Positions 37,504-47,309 of a stretch of 64,000 nt of DNA are shown here, in pieces. The stretch is from an uncultured Aquimarina sp. (GTDB taxonomy: Bacteria > Bacteroidota > Bacteroidia > Flavobacteriales > Flavobacteriaceae). Position numbers and translations under genes: made by a program. The stretch spans positions 22,289-86,288 of the forward strand of contig CANNCQ010000009.1 of NCBI GenBank assembly GCA_947503135.1, written 5' to 3'. Within the stretch, counting starts at the first letter, position 1. The number at the start of each line of letters is the position of its first letter. The notes below the pieces were generated by a model. That model was given only the letters and a program-made list of their open reading frames with translations, searched no databases and was not told the DNA's origin.

Positions 37504-37731
37504 TTATTCAATTTCTTCGAAATCAATATATTCGCCAACTACTTTTTTTGATTTTTTTATTTCTTTTTTAGTAGTCTCTTTGTTGTTAGAACTAGGGTTT
37601 GCGTTAGGATTTGGCACTCCAAATTTTTTGCTTAGTCTTTTTAAAAATAGTTTAAGCAATAACGGAGCAGCATATTTCGTTATTAGAATTAACGCATAAA
37701 AAATTAATAAGCCTATTATAATAATCTTCAT
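37504..37731 (-). CDS. DUF4834 family small membrane protein
   Basis: 75 residues from ATG 37731; an in-frame upstream ATG would run into the divergent gene and is not needed. One membrane helix (IIIIGLLIFYALILITKY), a basic stretch (KLFLKRLSKKFG), a low-complexity Asn/Lys linker, and the ending KKVVGEYIDFEEIE, which is the conserved part of DUF4834. First gene of the YfhO operon by position. Function unknown. Confidence 0.75.
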   Translation of the reverse strand: MKIIIIGLLIFYALILITKYAAPLLLKLFLKRLSKKFGVPNPNANPSSNNKETTKKEIKKSKKVVGEYIDFEEIE

Positions 37732-37811
37732 CAAACTGTGTTTATGAGTACCAAAAATAAGCATCTCAATAGATTATTCAATTGGTTAAGCTTAAAAATG
37801 ATAAAATCTGC

Positions 37812-37819
37812 TATATTTG
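37812..37819 (+). promoter_or_regulatory. possible -7 promoter element
   Basis: TATATTTG, a perfect Bacteroidota -7 element, about 18 bp before the preferred ATG at 37837. I could not find a well-spaced -33 TTTG. Confidence 0.35.
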
Positions 37820-37836
37820 ACATAAAGCAAGTAGTG

Positions 37837-40179
37837 ATGCAATGCCCTCTGTTTATCAGTTTTATAATTTGGGTTTTAGTTAGTGCAAATGTAACGGCAC
37901 AATACACTGAAACTATCAACACGAATCGCCCTGGAACATCGCAGGGAGCATTTTCTGTGGGAAAAAACGTAGTTCAGTTTGAAACAGGACTTGTTATAGG
38001 TTCCGAAAGGCACGATCTTTTTAATAACAAAACGAATACGTCTGAATTTCAGTACAACATTCGTGTAGGTTTATTAAAAGAGCAGCTCGAGTTTGGTTTA
38101 GAGGGTAGTTATTTGCGTTTAAATTCAGATGATAGAATAGGTAACGATAGTGGTGTTATTCGAAAAGGATTCCCTTTTAATGCTTTGGGGGTTAAATATT
38201 TGATTTATGATCCGTACAAGTATAAAAGGGAACGTAGTACAAATATTTTAAGCTGGAACGCTAATAGGAAATTTCAGTGGAAAAAATTAATTCCTGCAGT
38301 TTCAGCCTATGCTGCAGCAAATTTCACCTCCTCAACAGGAGATTTGTCTTTTCAAAACAACCCAGATAATCGTGCTACAGAGGTACAGCCTAGTATTACT
38401 CCAAGATTTGTGATTTCGGCACATAATGTTTGGTCCGAAAGATTGGTTTTTATAGCGAATTTAGTTTCTAGGAATTTAGGATCGGAATTTCCAGAAATAA
38501 GATTCATAACCACTACTACCTACAATTACAATAGTTTTTTATCCTTTTTTGGAGAGTACGAAGCCGTTTCGAGTAAAGTTTATAAAGACCATTTGCTTAA
38601 GGCAGGTGGCGCATTTTTGTTAACTAAAGACCTGCAGTTTGATATGCGCATTTTAGGGAATTTTAAAAATACACCAAGTATTTTTAATGTTGCATTTGGT
38701 GCGTCATACCGTTTGGATTATCATAAAAACACTGATAATGAATACATTGATACGGGAGAAAATTACGATGCGAAAAAGTATGTAGCTCTTATAAAAAAGG
38801 ATATTGAAAGTGGTCATTTAGACGAAAGTGTGCTTACAGGAGAATTACAAAGCGTAATTGATGAGGATGTAATTATTGAACGTTTTAGTGGAGTTGATTT
38901 AGAAAGTTTTGCACAGGAAGAAGAAGAGGAAGAAGAATTTGATGAGGAATTTGATGAGGATATTGAAGAAGAAGATACACGTATAAGATGGTGGCAAATA
39001 GGTAAGAAAAGGCGTTTACGTAAAAAAGCATTGTCAGATACTTTGTCAACAAAGTCACTTGCTGGTACAGGAGGTAGAAGAAGCGATTTCTTAGATGACG
39101 ATTTTATAAAGCAAAAACAAGCAGAAATTACTCCTGCCGAACGAACTGCTGAAGAACTAGCAGAATTGGAGCTTAGGAGAGAAGAAGAGGAAAATAAAAA
39201 GAAAAAACGCCTGTTTGGTAAAAACAATAAGGCTAATGAAATTTATGTGGATAAAATCACAGGCGACTCTATACCACCTCCCGACTATTCGAGCATGTCT
39301 AAAAAAGAGCGAAAAATAGCTCAGAAAAGACATAAAGAATTATTCGAATTAGACGAATTGGGTCTTGAAAATTTAGATTTGGAAGGTTTTGCAGACTCAA
39401 TTGAAGAGGAGCAAAATACAAGAGATATTGAAAAAGCAAGAAAGAAAAAAGAAAAAGCGGCTAGAAAATTAGCAAAGAAAGAGAAGAAGAGAAATAAAAA
39501 AGATGCGTTTTTGTATGAAAACGAAGATGACGAGCCGGCCTTTGAAGGTGAAGAGCTTGAAGATTCTAATCCGATTATTCAGAACAATTCGCCAGAAGAG
39601 AATTTTAAAGAATCAAATGAAGAAGAATTTGATTTAAAAAAGGCTTTGAAAGAAGATAAAGAACTGCAGAAATTGGAAGCTGAGATAGCGAAGGAAGAAG
39701 AAAAAGAACGTAAGCGACTAGAAAAAGAGGCTGCTAAAAAGGCAAAATTAGAAGCTGAATTAGAAAAGCGTAATGCAAGACTATCTGAAGAAAAAGCAAA
39801 AGAAAGTCAAAAGCAACAGGAGCGGGAAGAAAAGCGATTGAAGGAAGAACGACAAGCAGAAGAGCTTAAATTAAAACAAGCTGTTAGAAATAAACAAGTT
39901 GATGAGAAAAAGCAGCGTAAAAAAGAAGAGGAGTTAAAGCTTGCCGAGCAACAACGTTTAGAGGAAGAAGCTAAATTGGAAGAAGAAAGAAGGAAAGCTT
40001 TAGAGGAGGCAAATAAGAAAAAGCAGAAAGAAACAGCATTAGAAGAAGAAAAAGATAAAAAGCAAAAAGAAGCAAAAGCAATAAAGAAAGCTAAAACAAC
40101 TAAAGTTGCTAAAAAGAAAAAGAAAAAGAAATCTAAATTTGATGAAATTGAAGATAGCGATGAGGAAGAAGAGTTTTAA
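37837..40179 (+). CDS. outer-membrane-like protein with long charged tail
   Basis: 780 residues from ATG 37837, where a clean signal peptide (QCPLFISFIIWVLVSANVTAQ) begins; in-frame ATGs at 37744 and 37798 would put 14-31 residues before it. Residues about 22-290 look like an outer-membrane beta-barrel of the transporter type (NTNRPGTSQGAFSVGKNVVQ, then alternating strands ending VAFGASYRLDYH). From about 350 the protein changes to extremely acidic (EEEEEEEFDEEFDEDIEEED) and then to about 300 residues of Lys/Glu-rich coiled coil to the end. The tail would face the periplasm. I know no function; a structural or envelope-spanning role is a guess. Confidence 0.75.
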   Translation: MQCPLFISFIIWVLVSANVTAQYTETINTNRPGTSQGAFSVGKNVVQFETGLVIGSERHDLFNNKTNTSEFQYNIRVGLLKEQLEFGLEGSYLRLNSDDRIGNDSGVIRKGFPFNALGVKYLIYDPYKYKRERSTNILSWNANRKFQWKKLIPAVSAYAAANFTSSTGDLSFQNNPDNRATEVQPSITPRFVISAHNVWSERLVFIANLVSRNLGSEFPEIRFITTTTYNYNSFLSFFGEYEAVSSKVYKDHLLKAGGAFLLTKDLQFDMRILGNFKNTPSIFNVAFGASYRLDYHKNTDNEYIDTGENYDAKKYVALIKKDIESGHLDESVLTGELQSVIDEDVIIERFSGVDLESFAQEEEEEEEFDEEFDEDIEEEDTRIRWWQIGKKRRLRKKALSDTLSTKSLAGTGGRRSDFLDDDFIKQKQAEITPAERTAEELAELELRREEEENKKKKRLFGKNNKANEIYVDKITGDSIPPPDYSSMSKKERKIAQKRHKELFELDELGLENLDLEGFADSIEEEQNTRDIEKARKKKEKAARKLAKKEKKRNKKDAFLYENEDDEPAFEGEELEDSNPIIQNNSPEENFKESNEEEFDLKKALKEDKELQKLEAEIAKEEEKERKRLEKEAAKKAKLEAELEKRNARLSEEKAKESQKQQEREEKRLKEERQAEELKLKQAVRNKQVDEKKQRKKEEELKLAEQQRLEEEAKLEEERRKALEEANKKKQKETALEEEKDKKQKEAKAIKKAKTTKVAKKKKKKKSKFDEIEDSDEEEEF

Positions 40180-40255
40180 ATTTTACTTACTTTAAACAAA
40201 GAAATGACGCGACTGTTAATATATTTGCGCATATTTTAGTTAAAGAAGTTGTTTT

Positions 40256-41374
40256 ATGATTTCAATAAAAAAAGTAACAAGTAGAAAAGAATTTTTAAGC
40301 TTTGTTACCTTTCCAAATACATTGTACAAAGGGAATGCTTTTTATGTTCCAGCCATAACAAAAGAAGAGTTAAATGCTATTTTGCCAAATGAAAATCCTG
40401 TTTATAACAACGCAGATGCTAACTTTTTTTTAGCAATTAAAAATGGTGAAATTGTTGGTAGAATAGCAGCTATAGCTAATTGGATAGAAATAAATGAACA
40501 AAAAAAATCAAAAGTTCGTTTTGGTTGGTTTGATGTTACAGACGATATTGAAGTCACACGAAAATTAATTGAAACAGTTATTGATTTTGGAAAGCAACAT
40601 AACTTAAAGTCTATAGAAGGACCCGTTGGTTTTTCAAATATGGATAAGGCAGGCCTTCTTACCAAAGGTTTCGAAGAGTTAAATACAATGATTACCTGGT
40701 ATAATGCACCTTATTATAAGGATCATTTACTAAGCTTGGGTTTTGAAGAAGCTGCAACTTGGGTAGAATTTAAAATTGATATACCTGAGGAAACGCGACC
40801 AAAAGTAGTTAAAGTAGCTAAGATTATTCAAGACCGTTACAAGTTAAAAATAATCAAATTCAGAAAAAATAAAGAAATACTTCCTCATGTAGATCGTATG
40901 TTTGAGTTGCTAAATAAAACTTACAGTGAATTGCAAACTTTTGTTCCAATTCAACAATATCAAATAGAACACTACAAAAAAAAATACCTGCCTTTTGTAA
41001 ATCCTGATTACATTACATGTGTTGCTAATGAAAAAAATGAGATTATAGCATTTTCTATTATAATGCCATCATTTTCTAAAGCGCTTCAAAAAGCTAAAGG
41101 GAAGCTGTATCCATTTGGATTTTTACATATTTTAAAAGCACAAAGAATTAATGATACAGCAGCTTTCTACCTAATTGGAGTAGATCCAGAATTTCAAAGT
41201 AAAGGTGTTGCTGCGTTAATCTTTAAAGAAATGAATGAAGTTTTTTTAAGGAACGGTATTGTTAAGGTGGAAACAAACCCTGAGTTGATAGAAAACAAGG
41301 CAATACAAGCTCTTTGGAAAGACTATAAGCACCAACAACATAAAGAACGTCAAACGTTCAGAAAACTTATTTAA
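40256..41374 (+). CDS. GNAT-like acetyltransferase-fold protein
   Basis: A 372-residue protein with a double GNAT-like layout. The acetyl-CoA site of the C-terminal half is suggested by FYLIGVDPEFQSKGVAALIFKEMNE, which holds a Q/R-x-x-G-x-A/G-like loop. The N-terminal half has NFFLAIKNGEIVGRIAAI. Homologues in Bacteroidota are sometimes labelled GTP cyclohydrolase, which the sequence does not support. Its stop codon overlaps the ATG of the aquaporin gene (TAATG), so the two are translationally coupled. Substrate unknown. Confidence 0.78.
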   Translation: MISIKKVTSRKEFLSFVTFPNTLYKGNAFYVPAITKEELNAILPNENPVYNNADANFFLAIKNGEIVGRIAAIANWIEINEQKKSKVRFGWFDVTDDIEVTRKLIETVIDFGKQHNLKSIEGPVGFSNMDKAGLLTKGFEELNTMITWYNAPYYKDHLLSLGFEEAATWVEFKIDIPEETRPKVVKVAKIIQDRYKLKIIKFRKNKEILPHVDRMFELLNKTYSELQTFVPIQQYQIEHYKKKYLPFVNPDYITCVANEKNEIIAFSIIMPSFSKALQKAKGKLYPFGFLHILKAQRINDTAAFYLIGVDPEFQSKGVAALIFKEMNEVFLRNGIVKVETNPELIENKAIQALWKDYKHQQHKERQTFRKLI

Positions 41375-42045
41375 TGAAAAAATTGAAAAAAAACTATATA
41401 GCCGAAGCTCTAGGGACTTTTTCTATGGTGTTTTGTGGTACAGCTGCAATGTCAATTAATGAGGTGATGAATGGTGCAGTTACCCACGTAGGAATTGGGA
41501 TAACCTGGGGGTTTATTGTAATAGCAATGATTTATGCCTTTGGAGAAATATCGGGAGCTCATTTTAACCCAGCGGTTACCATTGCTTTTGCATACGCTAA
41601 AAAGTTTCCTTGGAAAGAAGTTCCTAAGTATATATTATTTCAAGTAATTGGAGCAATTTTAGCAAGTTTAGTTGTGTGGTATTTGTTTCCCGAAAGTGAA
41701 ACATTGGGTGGTACACGTACCGAGTTGATTTGGCATAAAGCATTTATTATGGAGTTTTTGTTAACGTTCTTTTTAATGTTGGTTATTATAAATGTTTCTA
41801 CAGGTTCTAAAGAAACAGGAGTGTTAGCAGGAATTGCTATAGGAGGAGTTGTAATGTTAGAAGCTTTATTTGCTGGGCCAGTGACTAATGCATCTATGAA
41901 TCCGGCACGTTCTTTTGGACCAGCTTTAGTTAGTGGTTATTGGGTTGATTTATGGTTGTATATTTTAGCTCCAATAGCAGGGGCATTAGTTGCTGTAATG
42001 AGTTGTAAATGGGTAAAAGACGATAATTGCTGTGATGAGTGTTAA
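41374..42045 (+). CDS. aquaporin (MIP family)
   Basis: 223 residues with six helices and both half-helix motifs: HFNPAVTIAF and SMNPARSFGP, the second with the arginine of the selectivity filter. The residues around the filter are of the water-channel type (AqpZ-like) rather than glycerol-type. The C-terminus has an unusual cluster, CKWVKDDNCCDEC, with four cysteines in the last eleven residues. Its ATG overlaps the stop of the GNAT gene. Confidence 0.93.
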   Translation: MKKLKKNYIAEALGTFSMVFCGTAAMSINEVMNGAVTHVGIGITWGFIVIAMIYAFGEISGAHFNPAVTIAFAYAKKFPWKEVPKYILFQVIGAILASLVVWYLFPESETLGGTRTELIWHKAFIMEFLLTFFLMLVIINVSTGSKETGVLAGIAIGGVVMLEALFAGPVTNASMNPARSFGPALVSGYWVDLWLYILAPIAGALVAVMSCKWVKDDNCCDEC

Positions 42046-42074
42046 AATTGCTATATTTAAATAAAAATCGACAA

Positions 42075-44591
42075 ATGATCAAAGCTATAAAATTAACCCT
42101 TTTTTTGCTTATCACGCTATGTTCCAATGCTCAAGATAGTGCATGGGTAAAGCAAGCAGATAATAATTTTTTGTTAAGCGTTGGTAGTCTTAACGAAAGT
42201 CTTTCAGTTTTAAATAAAGATGTATCTGTTACCGAAATCGTTTTCCCTAGTATGGATGGAAAACTAGAGGTATTCGAAATATATGATAATGCAGTTCTCC
42301 CCAAGACATTAGCGGAAAAATACCCACAAGTACATTCTTTTAAGGGTTTTCAGAAAAATAATAAAAACATACAAATAAGGTTTACATGTAATACCTATGG
42401 CCTTGAAGCTACTTTGTTAAATGATGATCGTATTTTAAACTTAACTAGAGTTTCTGGTAATAATTATTCTCTTGTTGGTGCTGAGTCAGCTCCAAGTTTT
42501 AGACAGCCATTTGATTGTAAAACTTTGGGTGAGTCACACGGTAAACGACAACAGAAAGCAGCTTCATCTCGAAGCGGAAAAACAATCACAAGCGAAAATA
42601 TATTTAGAACAATTAGATTAGCAGTAGCAACCACAGGGGAAACTTCCGCTTTTTTTATTAATAAAAGTGGTCTGCAATCTGCTTCAGATGCAGAAAAAAG
42701 AGCAGCTGTACTAGCTGGTGTTTCGACTTCAATAAATAATATGAATGTTGCTTTTGAAAGAGATTTAGGAGTTCGTTTTAATTTAATAGAAAACAATGAC
42801 GAACTTTTCTTTTTAAATAGTAATACAGACCCTTTTAGTAGTACTAACGATTTATTCATTTCTATAGATGAAGGAAGAATAGCTATTGAAGATAGAATTC
42901 CTTTTTCGGATTATGATATGGGGCATTTAATTACTTCTAGAGGAAACGGAGGATTGGCATCTGTAGCTGGTATTTGCACAGATTTTAAAGGGGATGCTGT
43001 TACAGGCTTTAGAGAGCCCGAAGGTTTTTTCTTTGATTTTACACTTTTTGCCCATGAACTTGGGCATCAGTTAGGGGGAACACATACACAAAGTGCATCA
43101 TGTGAGGCTGAGTCACCAGTGGAAGTAGGAAGCGGAACAACAATAATGGGGTATTCGGGAGCCTGTGGTGTAAATGATGTACAGCCAGAAAGCGACCCAT
43201 TTTTTCACTCGCAAAGTATAGAAGAAATTTTTGAAACGTTTAATTTTTTAGAAACAGATACTAGTTGCGGGGTGGAAGAATCTCAAATTAATAACTCATT
43301 ACCAATTATTCCGGAAATCAACAATTACGTTATTCCAGTAGGCGCTTTAATTTATTTGGATGCGGAAGTTACGGATGCTGATCCAGATGATAATTTAACT
43401 TATAGCTGGGAGCAATTTGATCAAGGATTTGGAGCAGTTTCTCCACCACGTTCATCATCTGAATTTGGCCCACAGTTTAGAGTTTTTCCACCAATATCTA
43501 ATTCAAGAAGAGATTTTCCAACAGCAGGGGTGAATTCTAAATGGGAAGTATTACCTACAGTTGAAAGAACAATGGATTTTCGATTATCAGTTAGAGATGG
43601 TAAGCCTGGAGGTATTGCTATTTCGGAAATTGTTCAGCTAACCCTTGTAAATAATTCGGAAGAATTTAGAATTACTTCTCCCAGTGAAGCTGTAACTTTT
43701 AATCAAAATGAAGATAGGCTTATCACATGGAATGTTGCAAATACGAACCAGTCACCTTTTAATGTTCAAAACGTAAAAATAGAATATTCATTTGATGGAG
43801 GAGTTTCTTATCCTATAGTTTTAGCCGAGGAAGTACCTAATTCAGGTTCAGCTACAATACGAACACCAAGATTTGATAATGAAATTCCTGAAGATTTAAG
43901 CAATGGTAAAATTAGAATTAGCGCCTTAGAAAATGCATTTTATACAGTGAGTAGTCAGCCAATAACATTAAGATCATTTCCTGAGGTAACAGTAGTTACG
44001 AGGCAAGATTTAAGAGAAAATGTGTTGATTTTAAGAATTAGAAGTTCTTTTGTTGCTCCAAAAGATATAGTGTTGTTGCCAACTTTTGAAAACACCATAA
44101 CAAACCAAGTTGTAGATCTTTCTGATGAATTACTAGTATCTACAAACAAAGGTTTAAGCTATGCTCCTTTTAATGAAAATGATTTTGTACTTAAAGCTGG
44201 AGAGTCTGAAATTTGGTTGGCAGTTCCTTTGAAGAAAGCAAATGATGAACAAAACACATTAGAGCAATTGACGGTAACAATAGCTTTGCCTGACGGAAGT
44301 TCAAACAAACAAGTTGATGTTGAGGCATCAGTGATAGAGCAAGTACTGTCAATTGAGGATAACATTGTTTTTACTAATCCGGGTAAAGGAATGGTGACTT
44401 TTACAGCTAAAGTACGTCAATTACAAGATTATAATATTGATATCTACAATATTAATGGGGCACTAATTAAAACGATACTATTTGGTAGTAACGATCAAGA
44501 ATTCACGTTAGATGCTCTTAATACGGGACTTTATATAGTAAGAATTAGTCTAGGCGATGCTACAGCCGCAAAAAAACTAGTTGTATTTTAA
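42075..44591 (+). CDS. secreted reprolysin-type metalloprotease, T9SS cargo
   Basis: 838 residues from ATG 42075, which gives a clean signal peptide (IKAIKLTLFLLITLCSNAQ); an in-frame upstream start overlaps aquaporin and lacks one. A propeptide (to about 170) precedes the metzincin domain with the zinc site HELGHQLGGTH (H327, H331, H337) and a Met-turn in GTTIMGYSGAC. Ig-like/fibronectin-like domains follow (SYSWEQFDQG... and ITSPSEAVTFNQNEDRLITWNV). The last about 80 residues resemble a type A T9SS sorting domain (IDIYNINGALIKTI...TGLYIVRISLG). Likely a surface or secreted peptidase. Confidence 0.9.
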   Translation: MIKAIKLTLFLLITLCSNAQDSAWVKQADNNFLLSVGSLNESLSVLNKDVSVTEIVFPSMDGKLEVFEIYDNAVLPKTLAEKYPQVHSFKGFQKNNKNIQIRFTCNTYGLEATLLNDDRILNLTRVSGNNYSLVGAESAPSFRQPFDCKTLGESHGKRQQKAASSRSGKTITSENIFRTIRLAVATTGETSAFFINKSGLQSASDAEKRAAVLAGVSTSINNMNVAFERDLGVRFNLIENNDELFFLNSNTDPFSSTNDLFISIDEGRIAIEDRIPFSDYDMGHLITSRGNGGLASVAGICTDFKGDAVTGFREPEGFFFDFTLFAHELGHQLGGTHTQSASCEAESPVEVGSGTTIMGYSGACGVNDVQPESDPFFHSQSIEEIFETFNFLETDTSCGVEESQINNSLPIIPEINNYVIPVGALIYLDAEVTDADPDDNLTYSWEQFDQGFGAVSPPRSSSEFGPQFRVFPPISNSRRDFPTAGVNSKWEVLPTVERTMDFRLSVRDGKPGGIAISEIVQLTLVNNSEEFRITSPSEAVTFNQNEDRLITWNVANTNQSPFNVQNVKIEYSFDGGVSYPIVLAEEVPNSGSATIRTPRFDNEIPEDLSNGKIRISALENAFYTVSSQPITLRSFPEVTVVTRQDLRENVLILRIRSSFVAPKDIVLLPTFENTITNQVVDLSDELLVSTNKGLSYAPFNENDFVLKAGESEIWLAVPLKKANDEQNTLEQLTVTIALPDGSSNKQVDVEASVIEQVLSIEDNIVFTNPGKGMVTFTAKVRQLQDYNIDIYNINGALIKTILFGSNDQEFTLDALNTGLYIVRISLGDATAAKKLVVF

Positions 44592-45027
44592 ATACCCATA
44601 TTTTATTAATAAAGTTTAGCCTTAACTCATCACAAGTGGGTTAAGGTTAATTTTTTGTGCCCAGTAGTTTTATTATTTCTTTTAAGAAAATTTAGGGATA
44701 GGTATACTTTTGACCCTGTAATGTTAAGCTTTTTAAATATTGCATAGATTAAGTTTATTCTTCTTTTTACTCATCTTAATATTTACTTTTTATCGATTAA
44801 GAGTATGTTAAATACTTTTTAATATATTTTTTGTGTTAAATAACTGTGTAACAGTAGTTTTTTGTTTTTTTAATTGAAGAAAAATCTTACATTTATATTG
44901 TATTAATTCTAAAAATGCTTTTTATCGAAGTATTACGCTTTTGATAAGTGGTTTTGATTTGAAGAATACTATTTTTTAGTTTAATAAACCGAAAACGATA
45001 TAGTTTGTTTTCTTTAAAATTATTGAT
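44592..45027. other. intergenic region between the two metalloproteases
   Basis: 436 bp, strongly AT-rich. It holds a terminator at 44620-44656 and no other structure I can name. It must contain the promoter of the second protease gene, but no clear -33/-7 pair stands out. Confidence 0.6.
44620..44656 (+). terminator. terminator of first metalloprotease gene
   Basis: CCTTAACTC (44620-44628) / GGGTTAAGG (44638-44646), one G-U pair, 9-nt loop, then a T-run. Confidence 0.8.
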
Positions 45028-47304
45028 GTGTTGAAAAGAATTTTAAGTATAATGATTTGTTTAGTTACTGCTGTTTGCTATGGACAGTATGACACTGATA
45101 CGCAGAATACTTTTAATCAGCAATTAAATAATAAATCTTTGTTTGTTTGTGGATCGCAGGATACACATAAAGGCTCGGCTAAAAACGTTTCAACAGAGTT
45201 CGTTTATGAACAATCATTGGGATTAAAAAAATTAAGCTCAATTCGAAAAATAAGAATTGCTATTGTAGCAACAGGAGAGTACAGTCAATATTTTATTAAT
45301 AAAGAACAGGCGCACAACTTGCCAAAGTCTCAGCAAAAAGAGATCGTATTAGATGCAATTCAGCGATGTGTTTCAGAGGTTAATAAGATTTTCGAAAGAG
45401 ATTTGATGATAAAACTTGAACTTATCGAGCAAAATAAAAAGTTGATTTTTTTAAACCCAGAAACAGATGGCCTAAACGCAGCAAGTCAATCCGTATTAGT
45501 AACCCAGCTTACAAATAAAATTAACTCAATAATCGATAAGGATGACTACGATATTGGACATGCTTTTAATACTACTTATGGCGGTCTTTCGAGTTTAAAA
45601 TCGGCGTTTAAAGAAAATAAAGCACAAGGAGTAACAGGAGCATTTATTCCTGAAGGAAAAATATTTAATGTCGATTTTTTTGCTCATGAGTTAGGGCATC
45701 AATTAGGAGCAACGCATACTCAAAATAGTGATTGTGTTCGATTTACTAATACATCAATAGAGGCGGGTAGTGGAGTAACAATAATGGGGTATGCCGGTGT
45801 TTGTAATGTTTTAGAAAGTAACGTAGCGTTAGAGAGTCTTTCTTATTTTCATGATTATACTATTTTGCAGATTAATAATTATGTGAGTCAGTTTTTAATA
45901 AATGAAGAAGCGGGGCAAGAGTATGGATTAAGCGAAATCCTTGATTATAATATTCCTTTACTTACTCCTTTTGAAATTGAGTTAGATGCTGATTTGCCCA
46001 TAGAAAATCAGTTTTTATATAGTTGCAATCAAGTAGATGCTGAATTGGCAGAATTTCCTCCTAATTCAAACGTAAATGTGGGACCTGTTTTTACAGCTCA
46101 AGAATTATCGGACAGTCCTGTTTTTAGTTTTCCTAAATCAGAGGTAGTCATAAATAATAATTCTAATTCTAAACAAGGTGTGTTGTCAAGCGTTCCTAGG
46201 GAATATAAATTTTTAGCCTCTGTACGAGGTGGAGATGAAAAGAAATTAATTTCTTCTAGAAAATTTAAAGTAAATGTAATTGATGCGGCTCCGTTTGTGG
46301 TAACTTCTCAAAATGAAGAAAAACTTAACTGGTTTGAAGGGGAAAGTAAGGTTGTTACATGGGAAGTAGGGGGTTCAAAGTCTGTTTTAAATCAAAATTA
46401 TGTGCAAATTTTGCTGTCAGATAATAACGGGTCAAGTTTTGATTACGTACTATCAGAAAAAACAGCTAACGATGGTTTTGAGAAAATAAGGGTTCCTCGA
46501 AATTTAAATTCTAACAATTGTAGAATTAAAGTAAAGCCGATTAATTCTGTTTTTTATTCAATAAACAGAGAACGTTTTTCGATATCACCGTTGGATGAAG
46601 TAACGTATTCAAACAATACTACTACAGTAATTAATACTGATGAAGTATCTTTTATCAATATAGATGAGGAGTTTGAATATGATACTTTTGAAATTTCAGT
46701 GGAACTAGAACATGAAAACCTTTCGGAAGTGGTTATTAGTATTGTTAATCCTGAAGATAAAGAGGTGGTGTTGTGGGACGGTCAATGTTCGAATGGATCA
46801 ACTTTAAATGTTCGTTTTACGGAAGGAAATTTGGATAATGTTTCTGCTGAAAGCGGTAAAAATCATGTTTGGGTTTGTGATGATGTGGTGTTAGGTTTTA
46901 AGGTGCCTAAGCAAACATTTGAAGGTTTTAATAATAAGGTTGAAGGAGCCTGGAGGTTGAAGGTAACAAATTTAGTGGCAAGTAATTCTAAAGGAATTCT
47001 TACTAAATGGGCGATGCATTTTTTTACAAAAAACAAACCAGTATCTAGTTTAACAAATAATAGCTCTAGAGTAAATTTTTATCCTAATCCTATAAAGAAT
47101 TTCATGACTATAAATGTTCAGGATTTGCAATTTAGCAATGGGGTTTTGGAGGTGTTTACAGTTTCAGGAACTCTTGAGAAAGTATTTAAGTTTAATAGAT
47201 TGTTTATCGATCAATTTTATTTAGGTGATTTGCCTTCAGGAATTTATATGTTGCGATTAACTACTGAGGAAGGTTCAATAATTAGAAAAGTTTTAATTGA
47301 ATAA
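45028..47304 (+). CDS. secreted reprolysin-type metalloprotease with P-domain, T9SS cargo
   Basis: 758 residues, start GTG 45028 giving the signal peptide LKRILSIMICLVTAVCYGQ. A paralogue of the upstream protease: zinc site HELGHQLGATH (H220, H224, H230) and GVTIMGYAGVC. It has a much shorter pro-region (metzincin from about residue 70). After Ig-like domains it carries a proprotein-convertase P-domain (about 540-670: ISIVNPEDKEVVLW..., GAWRLKVTNLV..., LTKWAMHF) that the first copy lacks. It ends in a clear T9SS type A domain, VNFYPNPIKNFMTINV...GIYMLRLTTEEG. Its stop is 5 bp from the convergent gene. Confidence 0.9.
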   Translation: MLKRILSIMICLVTAVCYGQYDTDTQNTFNQQLNNKSLFVCGSQDTHKGSAKNVSTEFVYEQSLGLKKLSSIRKIRIAIVATGEYSQYFINKEQAHNLPKSQQKEIVLDAIQRCVSEVNKIFERDLMIKLELIEQNKKLIFLNPETDGLNAASQSVLVTQLTNKINSIIDKDDYDIGHAFNTTYGGLSSLKSAFKENKAQGVTGAFIPEGKIFNVDFFAHELGHQLGATHTQNSDCVRFTNTSIEAGSGVTIMGYAGVCNVLESNVALESLSYFHDYTILQINNYVSQFLINEEAGQEYGLSEILDYNIPLLTPFEIELDADLPIENQFLYSCNQVDAELAEFPPNSNVNVGPVFTAQELSDSPVFSFPKSEVVINNNSNSKQGVLSSVPREYKFLASVRGGDEKKLISSRKFKVNVIDAAPFVVTSQNEEKLNWFEGESKVVTWEVGGSKSVLNQNYVQILLSDNNGSSFDYVLSEKTANDGFEKIRVPRNLNSNNCRIKVKPINSVFYSINRERFSISPLDEVTYSNNTTTVINTDEVSFINIDEEFEYDTFEISVELEHENLSEVVISIVNPEDKEVVLWDGQCSNGSTLNVRFTEGNLDNVSAESGKNHVWVCDDVVLGFKVPKQTFEGFNNKVEGAWRLKVTNLVASNSKGILTKWAMHFFTKNKPVSSLTNNSSRVNFYPNPIKNFMTINVQDLQFSNGVLEVFTVSGTLEKVFKFNRLFIDQFYLGDLPSGIYMLRLTTEEGSIIRKVLIE

Positions 47305-47309
47305 GTAGG

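Noticed and set aside
38814..39227. 137-codon minus-strand frame rich in serine
   Set aside because: Shadow of the acidic tail of the barrel protein (GAA/GAG read backward as TTC/CTC and TCT).
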